DNA of 64,000 nucleotides from Comamonadaceae bacterium M7527. Its GTDB lineage: Bacteria; Pseudomonadota; Gammaproteobacteria; Burkholderiales; Burkholderiaceae_C. The notes below the pieces were generated by a model. That model had not been told where the DNA came from. It saw only the letters and a program-made list of their open reading frames with translations, and ran no database searches. The stretch lies in contig CP087990.1 in assembly GCA_021044545.1 (NCBI GenBank), positions 1,612,001 to 1,676,000 on the forward strand. The letters run 5' to 3'. This document shows positions 25,033 through 36,279 of the stretch, in pieces. The stretch's first letter is position 1, and each line of letters starts with the position of its first letter. The position numbers were made by a program, and so were the translations under genes.

Positions 25033-26907
25033 TTACAGCGCCACCTTGCTGCCCAGCTCCACCACCGCATTGTTGGGCAGACTTAGAAAGTCCGCTGCAC
25101 CACTGGCGTTGCGGTGCATTTGCGCGAATAACTTTTCACGCCAAAACGACATCCCGCCATTCAAAGATGGCACGACGGTATCGCGTGACAAGAAGTAAGA
25201 CATTTGCATAGGGTCCAGATTGCAGCCGCTGCTGCTCATCAGACTCAAGGCCTTGGGCACATCTGGCTTGTTTTTAAAGCCAAAACTCAACTCCACTTGC
25301 CAGCAATCATGGCCTAACGACTGCACACGCACGCGCTCATCCAAACCCACCCAAGGTACGCCCAGACTGTGCACAGACACAAATAGGTTTTGAGCGTGCA
25401 ATACTTTATTGTGTTTGAGGTTGTGCAGCAAGGCACTGGGCACTATGCCAGCTTGAGGCGACAAAAATACAGCTGTACCCTCAACCCGTGCAGGTGGGCC
25501 GGCAAACACAGCATCTAGAAAGCTGGGCAAATCTGAGGCCTCGTCTGCTTGGCGTTTGGCCAACAACTCCCGCCCTCTGGACCACGTGACCATCAGCGTC
25601 ACAATCGACGTACCAATGAGCAACGGAAACCAGCCGCCTTCAAACAACTTGAGCAAGTTTGAGGCAAAAAAGAAAAAGTCCACCACCGCAAATACGCCAG
25701 TAGCAGCCACACACAACCAAAGCGGGTAATGCCACGCATAGCGCACCACAAAGAACGTGAGCACTGTGGTGATGAGCATGTCTGTCGTAACCGCAATGCC
25801 ATACGCTGATGCCAGGTTGGCCGACGACTGGAACAGTACCACGGCCAACACGATTGCGCCAAACAAGCCCCAATTCACAAACGGTATATAGACTTGCCCA
25901 GTGTCCTTGGCGCTGGTGTGCTGTATGTGCAAGCGCGGTAAAAAGCCCAACTGAATCACTTGCTTGGTCACACTGAACGCGCCGGATATCAGCGCTTGCG
26001 ATGCAATCACCGTGGCCAGGGTGGCTAGGCCAATCAACGGCAACACAGCCCACTCTGGCGCCATCAGGAAGAAGGGGTTTTCAATGGCTTCAGGCTCACG
26101 CAGCAGCAACGCGCCTTGCCCCATGTAATTGAGTATCAAGGCTGGCATGACCAGGGAGAACCACGCAAGACGGATAGGCTTTTTACCAAAATGCCCCATG
26201 TCTGCATACAAGGCTTCTGCGCCCGTCACGCACAACACCAAAGCGCCCAGTATTAAAAAACTGGTCGCCGGATTAGCCGCTACAAAACCAGCAGCGTAAT
26301 GAGGCGACAAGGCCCACAGCACCTCTGGGTTATGGGCAATGTGCACAACACCCAGGCCCGCAATCACAACAAACCACACCAAGGTTAGCGGGCCAAAAAA
26401 CTTGCCAATGCCGCCAGTACCGCGTTTTTGCACCCAAAACAGCACAAACAAAATAGCCAATGTAAGGGGTATGACCCAATGCGATAGCGCTGGTGAAAAC
26501 ACCTGCAGCCCTTCAACCGCAGACAGCACGGATATGGCAGGCGTAATCACGCCGTCACCATAGAACAAAGCGGTACCAAAAATACCCACTACCAGCAACA
26601 CCCGGCGCAGCTCAGGCTTGTCTTTGACAGCGGTAGAAGCCAAAGCCAACATGGCCACCAGACCACCTTCACCGTGATTGTCGGCGCGCAGTACCAGCAC
26701 CACGTATTTGAACGACACAATGACAGTGAGCGTCCACACAAACAGCGACAAAATTCCCAGCACATTGTCTGGCGTGAATGCTATCTGACCGGTGGCAAAA
26801 ACCTCTTTCAGCGCATACAGCACGCTGGTACCTATGTCGCCGTAAACAACGCCCAAAGCGCCAAGAGTGAGTGCGCCCAATGACGACTTGGAGTGAGAGA
26901 CCGACAC
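25033..26907 (-). CDS. kup: Low-affinity potassium uptake protein Kup
   Basis: A 624-residue KUP/HAK/KT-family potassium-proton symporter of the inner membrane with about twelve hydrophobic segments. The N-terminal signature is [20 protein letters not shown] (the common family form has GTSPLY; here Val replaces Pro). Other features are [19 protein letters not shown] near residue 105 and a soluble C-terminal part from about 450. It is downstream of gshA on the same strand with a 155-base gap and converges with the formate dehydrogenase operon. Confidence 0.96.
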   Translation of the reverse strand: MSVSHSKSSLGALTLGALGVVYGDIGTSVLYALKEVFATGQIAFTPDNVLGILSLFVWTLTVIVSFKYVVLVLRADNHGEGGLVAMLALASTAVKDKPELRRVLLVVGIFGTALFYGDGVITPAISVLSAVEGLQVFSPALSHWVIPLTLAILFVLFWVQKRGTGGIGKFFGPLTLVWFVVIAGLGVVHIAHNPEVLWALSPHYAAGFVAANPATSFLILGALVLCVTGAEALYADMGHFGKKPIRLAWFSLVMPALILNYMGQGALLLREPEAIENPFFLMAPEWAVLPLIGLATLATVIASQALISGAFSVTKQVIQLGFLPRLHIQHTSAKDTGQVYIPFVNWGLFGAIVLAVVLFQSSANLASAYGIAVTTDMLITTVLTFFVVRYAWHYPLWLCVAATGVFAVVDFFFFASNLLKLFEGGWFPLLIGTSIVTLMVTWSRGRELLAKRQADEASDLPSFLDAVFAGPPARVEGTAVFLSPQAGIVPSALLHNLKHNKVLHAQNLFVSVHSLGVPWVGLDERVRVQSLGHDCWQVELSFGFKNKPDVPKALSLMSSSGCNLDPMQMSYFLSRDTVVPSLNGGMSFWREKLFAQMHRNASGAADFLSLPNNAVVELGSKVAL

Positions 26908-26934
26908 GCGTTTAAGACCGCGCCTAAACTTGTT

Positions 26935-26946
26935 TTAAGCGCTTAA
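26935..26946. repeat. 12-base palindrome between gshA and kup
   Basis: TTAAGCGCTTAA lies 28 bases upstream of the kup start codon. It may be part of the kup control region; no regulator can be named. The rest of the 155-base gap shows no clear terminator or other element. Confidence 0.25.
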
Positions 26947-27062
26947 GGCCTGTGGTTAACAGGGGTCAAATTGTGCGCTTATGCCGCAAGCTGCGCTAGA
27001 CACCTGGCTTCTTTTTTGCCCCAAACCCGAGAAATGTTGCAGCGCAGCAACGCTGCACTTGC

Positions 27063-28358
27063 TCAATCGTAAACTTCGGCGTTGGGGTCTGTGGCTTCCA
27101 GCTCATAAGCAGCCGCCAACATGGCCAAGCGGCCAATAACGCCATACATGTAAAAACGGTTGGGTGCGCTGGCACCTGGCTGCACGCCAGGTTGCGCCAG
27201 GTGTGAACTTTGGTCAAAAGCCAAGGGCACAAAGCTGGCACCCGGCGCGTTGAGGTTTTCGTCAACGCCACGCTCAGCGTGTACGCGGTAAAAACCGCCC
27301 ACTACGTAGCGGTCCAGCATGTAAACCACGGGCTCAGCCACCGCATCGTTGATGCGCTCGTGGGTTAGCACGCCTTCCTGAATGATGACGTCGCTCACAC
27401 TTTGGCCATCTTTAATGGCACTCATTTTGTTGCGTGTCTTGCGATTGAGCACTTCCAAGTCTGCGACGTCGCGCACCGTCATGATGCCCATGCCGTAGGT
27501 GCCGTTGTCGGCCTTGACCACCACAAATGGCTTTTCATTGATGCCGTACTCTTTGTACTTGCGCTTGATCTTGGCCAGCATGCTCTCGACGTTGGTGCGC
27601 AAACAGTCCATGCCCGTACCTTCGGCAAAGTTGACTTCTCCACAACGCTCAAACATGGGGTTGATCAGCCATGGGTCCATGCCCAACAGCTTGGCAAATC
27701 GCTTGGCTACCTCTTCGTAGGCCTCAAAGTGCTTGGACTTGCGCCGCACAGACCAACCAGCATGCAACGGAGGCAACAAGTATTGTTCGTGCAGGTTCTC
27801 CAAAATAGCGGGCGTGCCAGCGCTCAAGTCGTTGTTGACCAAAATGGTGCAGGGGTCAAAGTTCTTTAAGCCCAAGCGCCTGGGCGTGCGAATCAGTGGC
27901 TCTAGCAACACAGACTCGCCGTTGGGTAGCGCCACTTCGGTGGGCTCTGTGATGTCTGGATTGAGCGTGCCCAGGCGAACGTTTAAGCCGGCTTGCGTAA
28001 AAATGCGCTGCAGCTGCACCACGTTGCTCAGGTAAAACGTATTGCGCGTGTGATTCTCTGGAATCAACAGCAGGTTTTTAGCCTCCGGACAAATCTTCTC
28101 GATAGCCGCCATGGCTGCTTGTACCGCCAGCGGCAGCATTTCCGGCGTGAGGTTGTTCCAGCCGCCTGGGTACAAATTGGTGTCAACCGGTGCCAGCTTG
28201 AAGCCTGCATTGCGCACGTCTACAGATGAGTAAAACGGGGGCGTGTGCTCCATCCACTCCAGACGAAACCAGCGCTCAATCGCCGGCATGGACTCCAAAA
28301 TACGCTGCTCCAACTCGTTGATGGGGCCGTTAAGGGCTGTGACTAGGTGGGGGACCAT
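27063..28358 (-). CDS. gshA: Glutamate-cysteine ligase (proteobacterial type)
   Basis: A 431-residue enzyme that makes gamma-glutamylcysteine, the first step of glutathione synthesis. It belongs to the betaproteobacterial GshA type, not the E. coli type, judged by sequences such as DTNLYPGGWNNL (about residue 60), VVKADNGTYGMGIMTV and DRYVVGGFYRVHAERG. The ATG at 28358 is preferred; an earlier in-frame ATG at 28394 would add twelve unconserved residues. Genes on the same strand are proA upstream and kup downstream. gshB is elsewhere in the window (10769-11761). Confidence 0.94.
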   Translation of the reverse strand: MVPHLVTALNGPINELEQRILESMPAIERWFRLEWMEHTPPFYSSVDVRNAGFKLAPVDTNLYPGGWNNLTPEMLPLAVQAAMAAIEKICPEAKNLLLIPENHTRNTFYLSNVVQLQRIFTQAGLNVRLGTLNPDITEPTEVALPNGESVLLEPLIRTPRRLGLKNFDPCTILVNNDLSAGTPAILENLHEQYLLPPLHAGWSVRRKSKHFEAYEEVAKRFAKLLGMDPWLINPMFERCGEVNFAEGTGMDCLRTNVESMLAKIKRKYKEYGINEKPFVVVKADNGTYGMGIMTVRDVADLEVLNRKTRNKMSAIKDGQSVSDVIIQEGVLTHERINDAVAEPVVYMLDRYVVGGFYRVHAERGVDENLNAPGASFVPLAFDQSSHLAQPGVQPGASAPNRFYMYGVIGRLAMLAAAYELEATDPNAEVYD

Positions 28359-28449
28359 AAAACGCTCGCTTGTGTGTTGGGGTGCAGTGTGCACCGCCTA
28401 TAAAACTATGTGGCGACACCCAGCACTTTTGCAAGTGCTGCCGGCCAGC

Positions 28450-29742
28450 CTACACCCTTATTTCGCCTTGGCCCAGGACCACATACTTCAGCGAAGTCAG
28501 GCCCAGCACGCCAACGGGGCCGCGTGCATGAAATTTATCAGTTGAAATGCCGATTTCGGCACCCAAACCATACTCAAAACCGTCAGCAAAGCGCGTACTG
28601 GCATTGACCATCACGCTGGCGGAGTCCACTTCGCGCAAAAAACGCTGCGCGTGCGCATGGTTGTTGGTCACTATGCAGTCAGTGTGATGACTGGCGTATT
28701 GGTTGATGTGGGCGATGGCCTGGTCTACGTCGGCCACCACCTTCACACTCACAATGGGTGCCAAGTACTCTTCAAACCAATCGGCCTCAACAGCATCCAC
28801 CAGTTTCAACCCCTCAACAGTCGCCAAAATGGCCTTACTGGCTGGACATGCGCGCATCTCCACACCCTTGGCGGCATAGACATGGGCTATAGCTGGCAAA
28901 AATGTGGGCGCTGCAGCCTTTGTGACCAATAGACTCTCTGTGGCGTTACAAGGGCTGTATTTCTGCGTTTTGGCATTGTCTGCCAAACGCACTGCCATGG
29001 CTATATCGGCGCTATCGTCCACAAACGTATGACAATTGCCGTCTAAATGCTTGATAACAGGCACCTTGGCCTCGGCGCTGATGCGTTCTATCAAGCCTTT
29101 GCCGCCACGCGGAATAATCACATCCACAAAGTTGGGCATGGCGATCAAATGCCCAACAGCGGCTCTATCGGTAGTAGCCACTAATTGCACTGCATTTGCA
29201 GGCAAATCAGCGCTATTTAGCGCTTGTTGCACCAAAGCAGTCAAAGCCTTGTTGGACTCGATGGCCTCGGAACCACCGCGCAAGATGCAAGCGTTACCGC
29301 TTTTAATGGCCAAGGATGCAGCCTCAATGGTGACGTTGGGACGACTTTCAAAGATCATGCCAAATACGCCTATGGGTACGCGCATTTGCCCCACACGTAT
29401 ACCGCTGGGGCGCTGGGTCATGCCCGTAATTTCGCCAATGACATCGGTCATGGCTGCCAGCTGCTCACAACCTTGTGCGCAAGTCTCTATGGTCTTGGCG
29501 TCTAGCTTTAACCTGTCCACCATGGGCGCGGACAAACCATTGGCTGTGGCGCGCGCCATGTCTTGGGCATTGGCGGGCTGCAAGTCTGACTCGTGCTCAC
29601 GCAGCAAAGCCGCCAGTGTCATCAGTGCCTTGTTTTTTTGTGCCGCGCTGGCTTTGGCCATGGCTGCGCTGGCCTGACGAGCGGCCACGCCCATGTCTTG
29701 CATGAGGGCGGCAACGTCTTGGTGGTGATCAGAAGCGTTCAT
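28450..29742 (-). CDS. proA: Glutamate-5-semialdehyde dehydrogenase
   Basis: A 430-residue NADPH-dependent enzyme of proline synthesis that reduces glutamyl-5-phosphate to the semialdehyde. Signatures are [18 protein letters not shown] (about residue 120), [12 protein letters not shown], and the catalytic Cys in [13 protein letters not shown] (about 265). The C-terminus has [20 protein letters not shown]. Length is normal. It lies 37 bases after holA, which is a usual neighbour in Burkholderiales. Confidence 0.96.
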   Translation of the reverse strand: MNASDHHQDVAALMQDMGVAARQASAAMAKASAAQKNKALMTLAALLREHESDLQPANAQDMARATANGLSAPMVDRLKLDAKTIETCAQGCEQLAAMTDVIGEITGMTQRPSGIRVGQMRVPIGVFGMIFESRPNVTIEAASLAIKSGNACILRGGSEAIESNKALTALVQQALNSADLPANAVQLVATTDRAAVGHLIAMPNFVDVIIPRGGKGLIERISAEAKVPVIKHLDGNCHTFVDDSADIAMAVRLADNAKTQKYSPCNATESLLVTKAAAPTFLPAIAHVYAAKGVEMRACPASKAILATVEGLKLVDAVEADWFEEYLAPIVSVKVVADVDQAIAHINQYASHHTDCIVTNNHAHAQRFLREVDSASVMVNASTRFADGFEYGLGAEIGISTDKFHARGPVGVLGLTSLKYVVLGQGEIRV

Positions 29743-29779
29743 GTTTGGATTGTCGCACTACCAGTTATCTGCTGGCCAT

Positions 29780-30832
29780 TCAAACAGCTGCGCAGTGCTT
29801 GCACACTGTCGTCGCCATATGGTGCAAGGCCCGCCAGGGCTTGGCGGGCAAGTCATCTTGGGGCAAGCCTTTAACAATGCCATCTATGGCGTGCGCCATC
29901 ACCACCCACTGCGCCACTTGTTTGGACTGCAAGGAAGGCAATACCCGCTCCATCAAACGCTCACGCGGGCCCCATACGCGGCTTTCACGCAGCGCCATAG
30001 GCAAGGCCTTACCCGCATTGGTCGCCGCTTTGACGCGGCTGAGTGTGCGTATGTCTTCGGCCAAGGCCCAGTGCACCAACACAGCGGCCACGCCCTCGGC
30101 CTCCAGGCCATCCAACATACGCTGCACGCGCGCCAACTTGCCAGACAACACGGCCTCGCTGAGCTTAAAAGCGTCGTAGCGTGCCACGTTCAGTACCGCT
30201 GCCTCAATTTGCTCAAGAGACAACTCGCCTTGTGGGTATAACAGCCCCAGCTTTTGGATTTCCTGATGTGCCGCCAGCAAGTTGCCCTCAACACGGTCAG
30301 CAAAGAATGCAAGCGTTTGCTGCCCGACCTCGCCAGACAACACGCGCTGGCCTTGCTGACCAAGCCGTTGTGCAATCCAGTTGGGCAATGCGGCCCTGTC
30401 AATACTGTCCACCTTAATGGCAGCGCCGCTGCCCTCTAGTGCCGCAAACCAAGCGCTTTTAGTCGTTGCACCGTCCAAGCGCGGCAACACCACCAGGGTG
30501 AGTGTGTCGTCACTGGCGGCAGCTGTTTGCGCCAGCGTTTGCAAAGCGATTGAGCCGTCTTTGCCGGGCTTGCCCGTGGGTATGCGCAGCTCAATGAGCT
30601 GCTTGTCGGCAAACAAGCTGAGCGAAGCACCGCTGGCCAGCACCTCGCTCCAGTCAAAACGCGCGCCGGCGGCAATGTGCACCACGCGCTCAGAGAAGCC
30701 TTGCGCACGCGCCGCTGCTCTGATCGCGTCGCAAGCCTCTTGCACCAGCAAGGCCTCGTCGCCGTAGACGGTGTAAAGGCTTTTAAGGCCTTTGTCTAAG
30801 TGCGCACTAAGCGTATTGAAAGCAACTTGCAT
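29780..30832 (-). CDS. holA: DNA polymerase III delta subunit
   Basis: A 350-residue clamp-loader subunit that opens the sliding clamp. The N-terminus (YTVYGDEALLVQEACDAIRAA) is the typical HolA start; the C-terminal collar domain has WALAEDIRTLSRVK. It follows lptE by 30 bases and precedes proA, an order seen widely in Burkholderiales. Confidence 0.95.
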   Translation of the reverse strand: MQVAFNTLSAHLDKGLKSLYTVYGDEALLVQEACDAIRAAARAQGFSERVVHIAAGARFDWSEVLASGASLSLFADKQLIELRIPTGKPGKDGSIALQTLAQTAAASDDTLTLVVLPRLDGATTKSAWFAALEGSGAAIKVDSIDRAALPNWIAQRLGQQGQRVLSGEVGQQTLAFFADRVEGNLLAAHQEIQKLGLLYPQGELSLEQIEAAVLNVARYDAFKLSEAVLSGKLARVQRMLDGLEAEGVAAVLVHWALAEDIRTLSRVKAATNAGKALPMALRESRVWGPRERLMERVLPSLQSKQVAQWVVMAHAIDGIVKGLPQDDLPAKPWRALHHMATTVCKHCAAV

Positions 30833-30862
30833 GGCCTGGCGACTTGTGCAGCGACGTATGCC

Positions 30863-31420
30863 TTAGGGCTGACGCGCGGCCAAATCAATGGCAGCCAGCC
30901 GGCGCATGACTTGCTGCACCACGCGCGCTTGCAAGCCTTCAAACACGGCGTCTTGCTCTAGCTGCTTGGACAAAGTAGCCGACTCTTGATAACTCATGTC
31001 TTGCTCAAGCGACACATCGGTAGGCGGCGTGAGTGCGCGGCCACCCGCGTCTAGCGCCTGCCAGCTGTACTGTATGCGCAGGTTTAACTCGCGCACCTGG
31101 CCCGCAATGGTAGATCCCACGACCGTGCGCTCTCGCTGGTCAGCGCTCACGCGTATCACCACACCTGTGGCGCTGGCACTGTCTCCGGCTACGTTGGTTG
31201 GCGTAAGCACGTCCACACGCTCAATACCCTGCAAGGCCAGGGCTTTGCCAACGGCCTCACTCACCAAACCCACCGCGCCAGAAAAAGCCACTCGTTCAAA
31301 CACCAGTTTGGGCGCGTCGCCACGCAAGCGAAAGCCGCAGCCCGCCAGCGCACTGGCGGCAGCGGCAGTCAAACCAAGCTGAAGAAAAGCGCGTTTGCTG
31401 GCACGTGTTGCTGGTGTCAT
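30863..31420 (-). CDS. lptE: LPS-assembly lipoprotein LptE
   Basis: A 185-residue outer-membrane lipoprotein that plugs the LptD barrel and helps insert lipopolysaccharide. The signal region ends in ALAGCGF (lipidated Cys28), followed by GFRLRGD, the family's usual mature start. It starts seven bases after the leuS stop and precedes holA by 30 bases, the conserved leuS-lptE-holA order. Confidence 0.95.
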   Translation of the reverse strand: MTPATRASKRAFLQLGLTAAAASALAGCGFRLRGDAPKLVFERVAFSGAVGLVSEAVGKALALQGIERVDVLTPTNVAGDSASATGVVIRVSADQRERTVVGSTIAGQVRELNLRIQYSWQALDAGGRALTPPTDVSLEQDMSYQESATLSKQLEQDAVFEGLQARVVQQVMRRLAAIDLAARQP

Positions 31421-31427
31421 AAAAGCC

Positions 31428-34106
31428 TCAAATTACGATGTTGACCAAGCGCCCTGGTACCACCACTACTTTTTTAGCAGCAGCACCGTTGGCCTGTTTC
31501 AAAAAGGCGTCGCTGGCCAAGGCTGCGGCCTCTATGTCGGCCTTGCTGGCGTCAGCAGCCACCCTGACTGCACCGCGCAATTTGCCATTGACTTGTAGCA
31601 TCAGCTCAATCACATCTTGCACCAATGCAGACTCATCAACCACCGGCCATGGCGCGTCAAGCAAGTCGGCCTGAGCGTTAAAGCCCAACTCAGCCCACAA
31701 CGTGCAGGTGATGTGAGGGCAAGCTGGGTACAGCACGCGCAACATGATGGAGAAACACTCGGCCAAAGCCTTGTTGTCTGCATCGGTGTTGGCCAGCTGC
31801 GCGCCCTCTAGCGTATTGAGCATTTTCATCACGGCTGACACCACCGTGTTGTACTGCATGCGCTCGTAGTCAAAAGAGGCTTGACGCAAGACCGTGTGAA
31901 CATCCAAGCGCAGCGCCTTGGCTGCGTCGCTGTAAGCAGGCGCATCGGCCGCCAGCTTCACGCCTGCAGCCAGTGCATCCTGGTGTTTGTAACCAAAATT
32001 CCAAACGCGGCGCAAAAATCTAAAGCTGCCCTCAACCGCAGCGTCGTTCCACTCAAGCGTGGCCTCAGGCGGCGCAGTAAACATGGTGTACAGGCGCGCG
32101 GTATCGGCACCAAAGGTGTCTATCAAAGACTGGGGGTCAACGCCATTGTTTTTAGATTTGGACATGGTGCCCACGCCCTCGTAGTCAATGGCGGTACCAG
32201 CGGGCAAGTCCCCCACGGCTTTGATGAGCTTGGCGCCCATCACCTTGCCTGCATCATCGTGTACATGCTCAACGTCGCTGGGCCAAAAATACTCCTTGCC
32301 GCCTTGCGCTGTGCGCTTGGAGTAAATATTGTTCAGCACCATGCCCTGCGTGAGCAGCCTGGCAAACGGCTCGTCCACGCTCACCAGCCCCAAGTCACGC
32401 ATGACCTTGGTCCAAAAGCGCGCATAGAGCAAATGCAAAATGGCATGCTCAATACCACCAATGTACTGATCCATGCCGCCGGCCATCCAGTACTGCGCAC
32501 CCTCGCTCACCATGGCATCTGCGTTGTGTGGGTCGCAATAACGCATGAAGTACCAAGACGAATCGACAAAGGTATCCATGGTGTCGGTTTCGCGCTTGGC
32601 AGGTTTGCCGCAACATGGGCAAGCCACATTCAAAAACGCCTCAGACTTGTTCAGCGGGTTACCGCTGCCGTCCGGAACCAGGTCTTGTGGCAGCACCACC
32701 GGCAAGTCTTTTTCAGGCACTGGCACTGCGCCACAATCATCACAGTGAATGATTGGAATGGGCGTACCCCAGTAACGCTGACGGCTGATACCCCAGTCGC
32801 GCAAACGCCAAGTGGTTTGCTTCTCGCCCAAGCCTTTGGCACTGAGGTCTTTGGCCACCGCATCCACGCACTCGGCAAACGGCAAACCGTTGTAGGCGCC
32901 TGAGTTGATCGCAACACCAGCCCCCTTGGTGGCATACCACTCTTGCCATTGCTGGTCGTCAAACGGGCCTTGCCCTTCTACAGCGACAACAGGCTTGATG
33001 GCCAACTGGTATTTGAGCGCAAACGCAAAGTCACGCTCATCATGGGCAGGCACGCCCATAACAGCGCCGTCGCCGTAGCTCATGAGCACATAGTTGCCCA
33101 CCCACAGCGCAACCGACTCGCCAGTCAGCGGATGCACAACAGTAAGACCTGTGTCCATGCCCACTTTTTCCTTAACCGCCATTTCAGCTTCTGTGGTGCC
33201 GCCTTGCTGGCACGTCACAATAAAAGAGGCCAGTGTGGGGTTGTTGCTGGCCGCATGCGCAGCCAGTGGGTGCTCAGGAGCGACCGCACAAAACGTCACA
33301 CCCATGATGGTGTCCGGGCGCGTCGTAAACACATACATGCGCCCGCCATCTATCAGCTCACCACCGGCGTTTTTGACATCGTGCGTAAACGCAAAGCGCA
33401 CACCTGCGCTTTTGCCAATCCAGTTTTCTTGCATGGCGCGCACGCGCTCTGGCCAGCCGCCAAGTGTGGCGTTGCTGTTGCCGTTTTGCACGTGGTCCAG
33501 CAACTCGGGCGCGTAGTCGGTAATCTTGAGGTAGTACCCGGGAATCTCCCGCTTTTCCACCACGGCACCTGTACGCCAGCCTTTGCCGTCAATCACTTGC
33601 TCGTTGGCCAATACGGTTTGGTCTACCGGGTCCCAGTTCACCACCTGGGTTTTGCGGTAAGCAATGCCTTTGTCCAGCATCTTCAAAAACAGCCACTGGT
33701 TCCACTTGTAATAAGCCGGGTCGCAGGTGGCCACCTCGCGTGACCAGTCAATGGCCAAGCCCATGGCTTGCATCTGCTTTTTCATGTAAGCGATGTTGTC
33801 AAACGTCCACTTGGCTGGCGGCACTTTGTTTTTGAGTGCTGCGTTTTCAGCGGGCAAGCCAAAGGCGTCCCAGCCCATGGGCATCAAGACGTTGTAACCC
33901 TTCATGCGCAGCTGACGCGTGAGCATGTCGTTGATGGTGTAGTTGCGCACGTGGCCCATGTGTAGCTTGCCACTGGGGTAAGGCAACATAGAACAGGCAT
34001 AAAACTTGGGACGTGATCTGTCCTCTGTGACGCGGTAGGCGTCAGCGCTGGCCCATGCGCTGCGCATGGCCTGTTCAATCACTTGGGGTTCAAATTTCTC
34101 TTGCAT
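31428..34106 (-). CDS. leuS: Leucyl-tRNA synthetase
   Basis: An 892-residue class I synthetase charging tRNA-Leu. The HIGH-type motif is in [15 protein letters not shown] (about residues 41-55), the editing CP1 domain spans about 220-430 ([12 protein letters not shown]), and the KMSKS motif is [11 protein letters not shown] at about 650. Length is normal. It is upstream of lptE and about 70 bases from the corrected dapB stop. Confidence 0.97.
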   Translation of the reverse strand: MQEKFEPQVIEQAMRSAWASADAYRVTEDRSRPKFYACSMLPYPSGKLHMGHVRNYTINDMLTRQLRMKGYNVLMPMGWDAFGLPAENAALKNKVPPAKWTFDNIAYMKKQMQAMGLAIDWSREVATCDPAYYKWNQWLFLKMLDKGIAYRKTQVVNWDPVDQTVLANEQVIDGKGWRTGAVVEKREIPGYYLKITDYAPELLDHVQNGNSNATLGGWPERVRAMQENWIGKSAGVRFAFTHDVKNAGGELIDGGRMYVFTTRPDTIMGVTFCAVAPEHPLAAHAASNNPTLASFIVTCQQGGTTEAEMAVKEKVGMDTGLTVVHPLTGESVALWVGNYVLMSYGDGAVMGVPAHDERDFAFALKYQLAIKPVVAVEGQGPFDDQQWQEWYATKGAGVAINSGAYNGLPFAECVDAVAKDLSAKGLGEKQTTWRLRDWGISRQRYWGTPIPIIHCDDCGAVPVPEKDLPVVLPQDLVPDGSGNPLNKSEAFLNVACPCCGKPAKRETDTMDTFVDSSWYFMRYCDPHNADAMVSEGAQYWMAGGMDQYIGGIEHAILHLLYARFWTKVMRDLGLVSVDEPFARLLTQGMVLNNIYSKRTAQGGKEYFWPSDVEHVHDDAGKVMGAKLIKAVGDLPAGTAIDYEGVGTMSKSKNNGVDPQSLIDTFGADTARLYTMFTAPPEATLEWNDAAVEGSFRFLRRVWNFGYKHQDALAAGVKLAADAPAYSDAAKALRLDVHTVLRQASFDYERMQYNTVVSAVMKMLNTLEGAQLANTDADNKALAECFSIMLRVLYPACPHITCTLWAELGFNAQADLLDAPWPVVDESALVQDVIELMLQVNGKLRGAVRVAADASKADIEAAALASDAFLKQANGAAAKKVVVVPGRLVNIVI

Positions 34107-34176
34107 CTGGGTGCTGTGGCGCTGGTAATGGTGAGCAAGCTGGCGCTTGCCAATTCAGGTAATCGGATTCAGTAGG

Positions 34177-35011
34177 TCAGTGCAAGCCCAACACATCGAA
34201 CATGTCAAACATGCCTGTTGGCTTGTCTGCCAAAAAGCGGGCGGCGCGCAAACTGCCCTGCGCATAGTGGCGCGCGGCTGCTGGACTTGTGGGTGATTTC
34301 AATGCGCTCACCGGTGCCGGCAAACAACACGGTGTGGTCACCCACAATATCACCGCCACGAATGGTGGCAAAACCAATGGTGGACGGATCACGCTCACCG
34401 GTGACACCTTCGCGGCCATACACCGCGCAGTCTTTGAGGTCGCGCCCCAGGGCGTGGGCAACCACCTCGCCCATCTTCAAGGCTGTACCCGATGGCGCGT
34501 CAACCTTATGGCGATGATGGGCCTCGATGATTTCAATGTCATAGCCTTCGGGCATGGCTTTGGCAGCCATCTCCAGCAGCTTTAGTGTGACGTTGACACC
34601 CACACTCATGTTGGGCGCCATCACCAGCGACGTGGTTTGACTGGCTTTTTGCAACTGCGCTTTCTGGTCGTCGCTGAACCCGGTGGTACCAATCACCACA
34701 GACACGCCCGCAGCAACAGCAGCAGCCACATGCACCATGGTGCCTTCGGGTCGGGTGAAGTCAATCAACACCTGCGCACCTGTCAAGGCTTGCGCCACAT
34801 CACTTTGAATGGTGACACCCGTGGTGCGCCCGGCAAACGCACCAGCATCCAAGCCCAACGCGGTTGAGCTAACGTGATCCAGAGCGCCTACTAACCGCAT
34901 GTCTGGGCTGGCCAACACAGCCTCTACCAACATCTGGCCCATGCGTCCGCTGGCACCAGCTACCACCACACCAATACTGTCGGGCTGGATAGCCACTTGC
35001 GCCGAGCTCAT
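34177..35011 (-). CDS. dapB: 4-hydroxy-tetrahydrodipicolinate reductase (frameshifted in this sequence)
   Basis: The diaminopimelate/lysine pathway reductase. The NAD(P)-binding start is [19 protein letters not shown] (about residues 13-31), and catalytic [16 protein letters not shown] is at about 165. After ITHKSSSRA the frame is lost; removing one C at the CC complementary to 34269-34270 continues as [19 protein letters not shown] and ends at 34177, about 277 residues. Uncorrected it ends at 34205 with an unrelated tail, losing the conserved C-terminal helix. DapB is needed for cell-wall diaminopimelate, so a consensus error is far more likely than a null allele. The ATG overlaps the bamE stop (ATGA). 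Confidence 0.93.
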
Positions 35012-35637
35012 TGGACCTCCTGGGCATTCAGCGCGGGGAAGCTAGTCGTAGACGGCTCGTTGGCGTTATTGGCCGCAGGCCCTGCATTGCTGTCTTTTAA
35101 CGCAGCCTGTTGCGCTTGAAACTGCTTGATTTGCTCGGGCGTTGCAGACAATGGCAAGGCCTCGGTGGTGTCTATTGGACGGCTGATGGACTGCACAAAT
35201 GCCTGCTCTGAAGGCATGTCGTCACCTACAAATTTGGCCACCTTATTGTCTTCAAACCATATGGTTAAGCGACGCTGTTGGTCGGGTGAGCCTTGGCGCG
35301 CCCATGTGAACACGTAGTCCCAACGGTTGCTGTGAAACACGCTTTGCAACAGCGGCGTACCCAACAAGCCAGCGACTTGTTCGCGCGACAAACCGACACG
35401 CAACTGTGCAGCTTGCTCTTTGGTGATAACGTTGCCTTGCAACACGTCAGGACGGTAAGGGCTTAGCCAGCCGCCCAGCGTGCTGATGGTTTCGCCCAAA
35501 CTGGCGGACGGCTCGGAGTCGGCTTTGGGCGCGCTGCTGGCGCAACCTGTCAGCACCAAAGCACATAGAAAGGCAGCACCGATGGCGGCTAGGCGCACAC
35601 GGCACTGGTTGGCAATCAACAATACAGCAGACGTCAT
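35008..35637 (-). CDS. bamE: Outer membrane assembly lipoprotein BamE (OmlA/SmpA)
   Basis: A 209-residue lipoprotein of the beta-barrel assembly machine. The signal ends LVLTGCASS (lipidated Cys32) from the ATG at 35637. The BamE fold follows with [19 protein letters not shown] and [12 protein letters not shown]. The C-terminal 45 residues are a longer, low-complexity tail than in E. coli BamE, as is common in betaproteobacteria. An earlier in-frame start at 35724 has no signal-peptide logic. Divergent from fur and overlapping dapB, the expected order. Confidence 0.94.
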   Translation of the reverse strand: MTSAVLLIANQCRVRLAAIGAAFLCALVLTGCASSAPKADSEPSASLGETISTLGGWLSPYRPDVLQGNVITKEQAAQLRVGLSREQVAGLLGTPLLQSVFHSNRWDYVFTWARQGSPDQQRRLTIWFEDNKVAKFVGDDMPSEQAFVQSISRPIDTTEALPLSATPEQIKQFQAQQAALKDSNAGPAANNANEPSTTSFPALNAQEVQ

Positions 35638-35776
35638 AAAAGTGTGGCCCCAAAAGGCCTTGCGTTGAGGTGTCTGATTGCTGCACCCAACCCGCTTGCG
35701 ACGGGGTTTGAGGCAACCTAGCATCCTTAGCGCGCCAAGTGTTTAGCTGACGCACTATGATCTAGCCATTGTAGTT

Positions 35777-35792
35777 CAGGGGCTACGCCCTG
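35777..35792 (+). promoter_or_regulatory. Short hairpin in the bamE/fur divergent region
   Basis: CAGGG and CCCTG arms around a six-base loop lie 33 bases before the fur start codon, in a 188-base divergent intergenic region. It could form in the fur leader RNA. I see no convincing Fur box by eye. Confidence 0.25.
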
Positions 35793-35825
35793 CACCCCGC
35801 CACACCACGCAGCGCATAGCCTGTT

Positions 35826-36254
35826 ATGAATACCTTAGACGAACTTAAAAACACTGGTTTAAAGGCAACGCTGCCGCGTTTAAAAATTTTGGAAGTCTTC
35901 CAAAATGCCAGCCAACGCCACCTTACCGCTGATGACGTCTACCGTTTGCTACTGGACGACAAGGCCGACATAGGCTTGGCCACGGTTTACAGGGTGTTGA
36001 TGCAGTTTGAACAGGCTGGCTTGCTGGTTCGCAGCAGCTTTGAGTCTGGCAAGGCGGTGTACGAACTAGATCACGGCCAACACCATGACCACCTGGTGTG
36101 CCTGGACTGCGGGCGTGTTGAGGAATTTTTTGACGCGGAGATTGAAAAGCGCCAGCACGATATCGCCACAGCCAAGGGCTTTGAGTTGCAAGAACATGCC
36201 TTGTCCTTGTATGCCAACTGCACCACAACCAACTGCCCCCACAAAAACAAGTAA
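35826..36254 (+). CDS. fur: Ferric uptake regulator Fur
   Basis: A 142-residue metal-dependent repressor of iron uptake genes. It has an N-terminal winged helix (LKATLPRLKILEVFQ), the GLATVYRVL recognition region and the metal-binding HHDHLVCLDCGRVEEF at about residues 86-101, with a second Cys pair (CTTTNC) near the C-terminus. Divergent from bamE, a conserved arrangement in betaproteobacteria. It converges with hprK (26 bases apart). Confidence 0.97.
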   Translation: MNTLDELKNTGLKATLPRLKILEVFQNASQRHLTADDVYRLLLDDKADIGLATVYRVLMQFEQAGLLVRSSFESGKAVYELDHGQHHDHLVCLDCGRVEEFFDAEIEKRQHDIATAKGFELQEHALSLYANCTTTNCPHKNK

Positions 36255-36279
36255 GCCCGCCCAATCGGGCCAGGCGGGC

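Noticed and set aside
29036..29677. A 213-codon plus-strand frame
   Set aside because: It is antisense to proA and reflects GC-rich codon structure, not a gene.
31881..32903. A 340-codon plus-strand frame
   Set aside because: It lies wholly antisense to leuS, which has both synthetase motifs and normal length; the antisense frame resembles no family.
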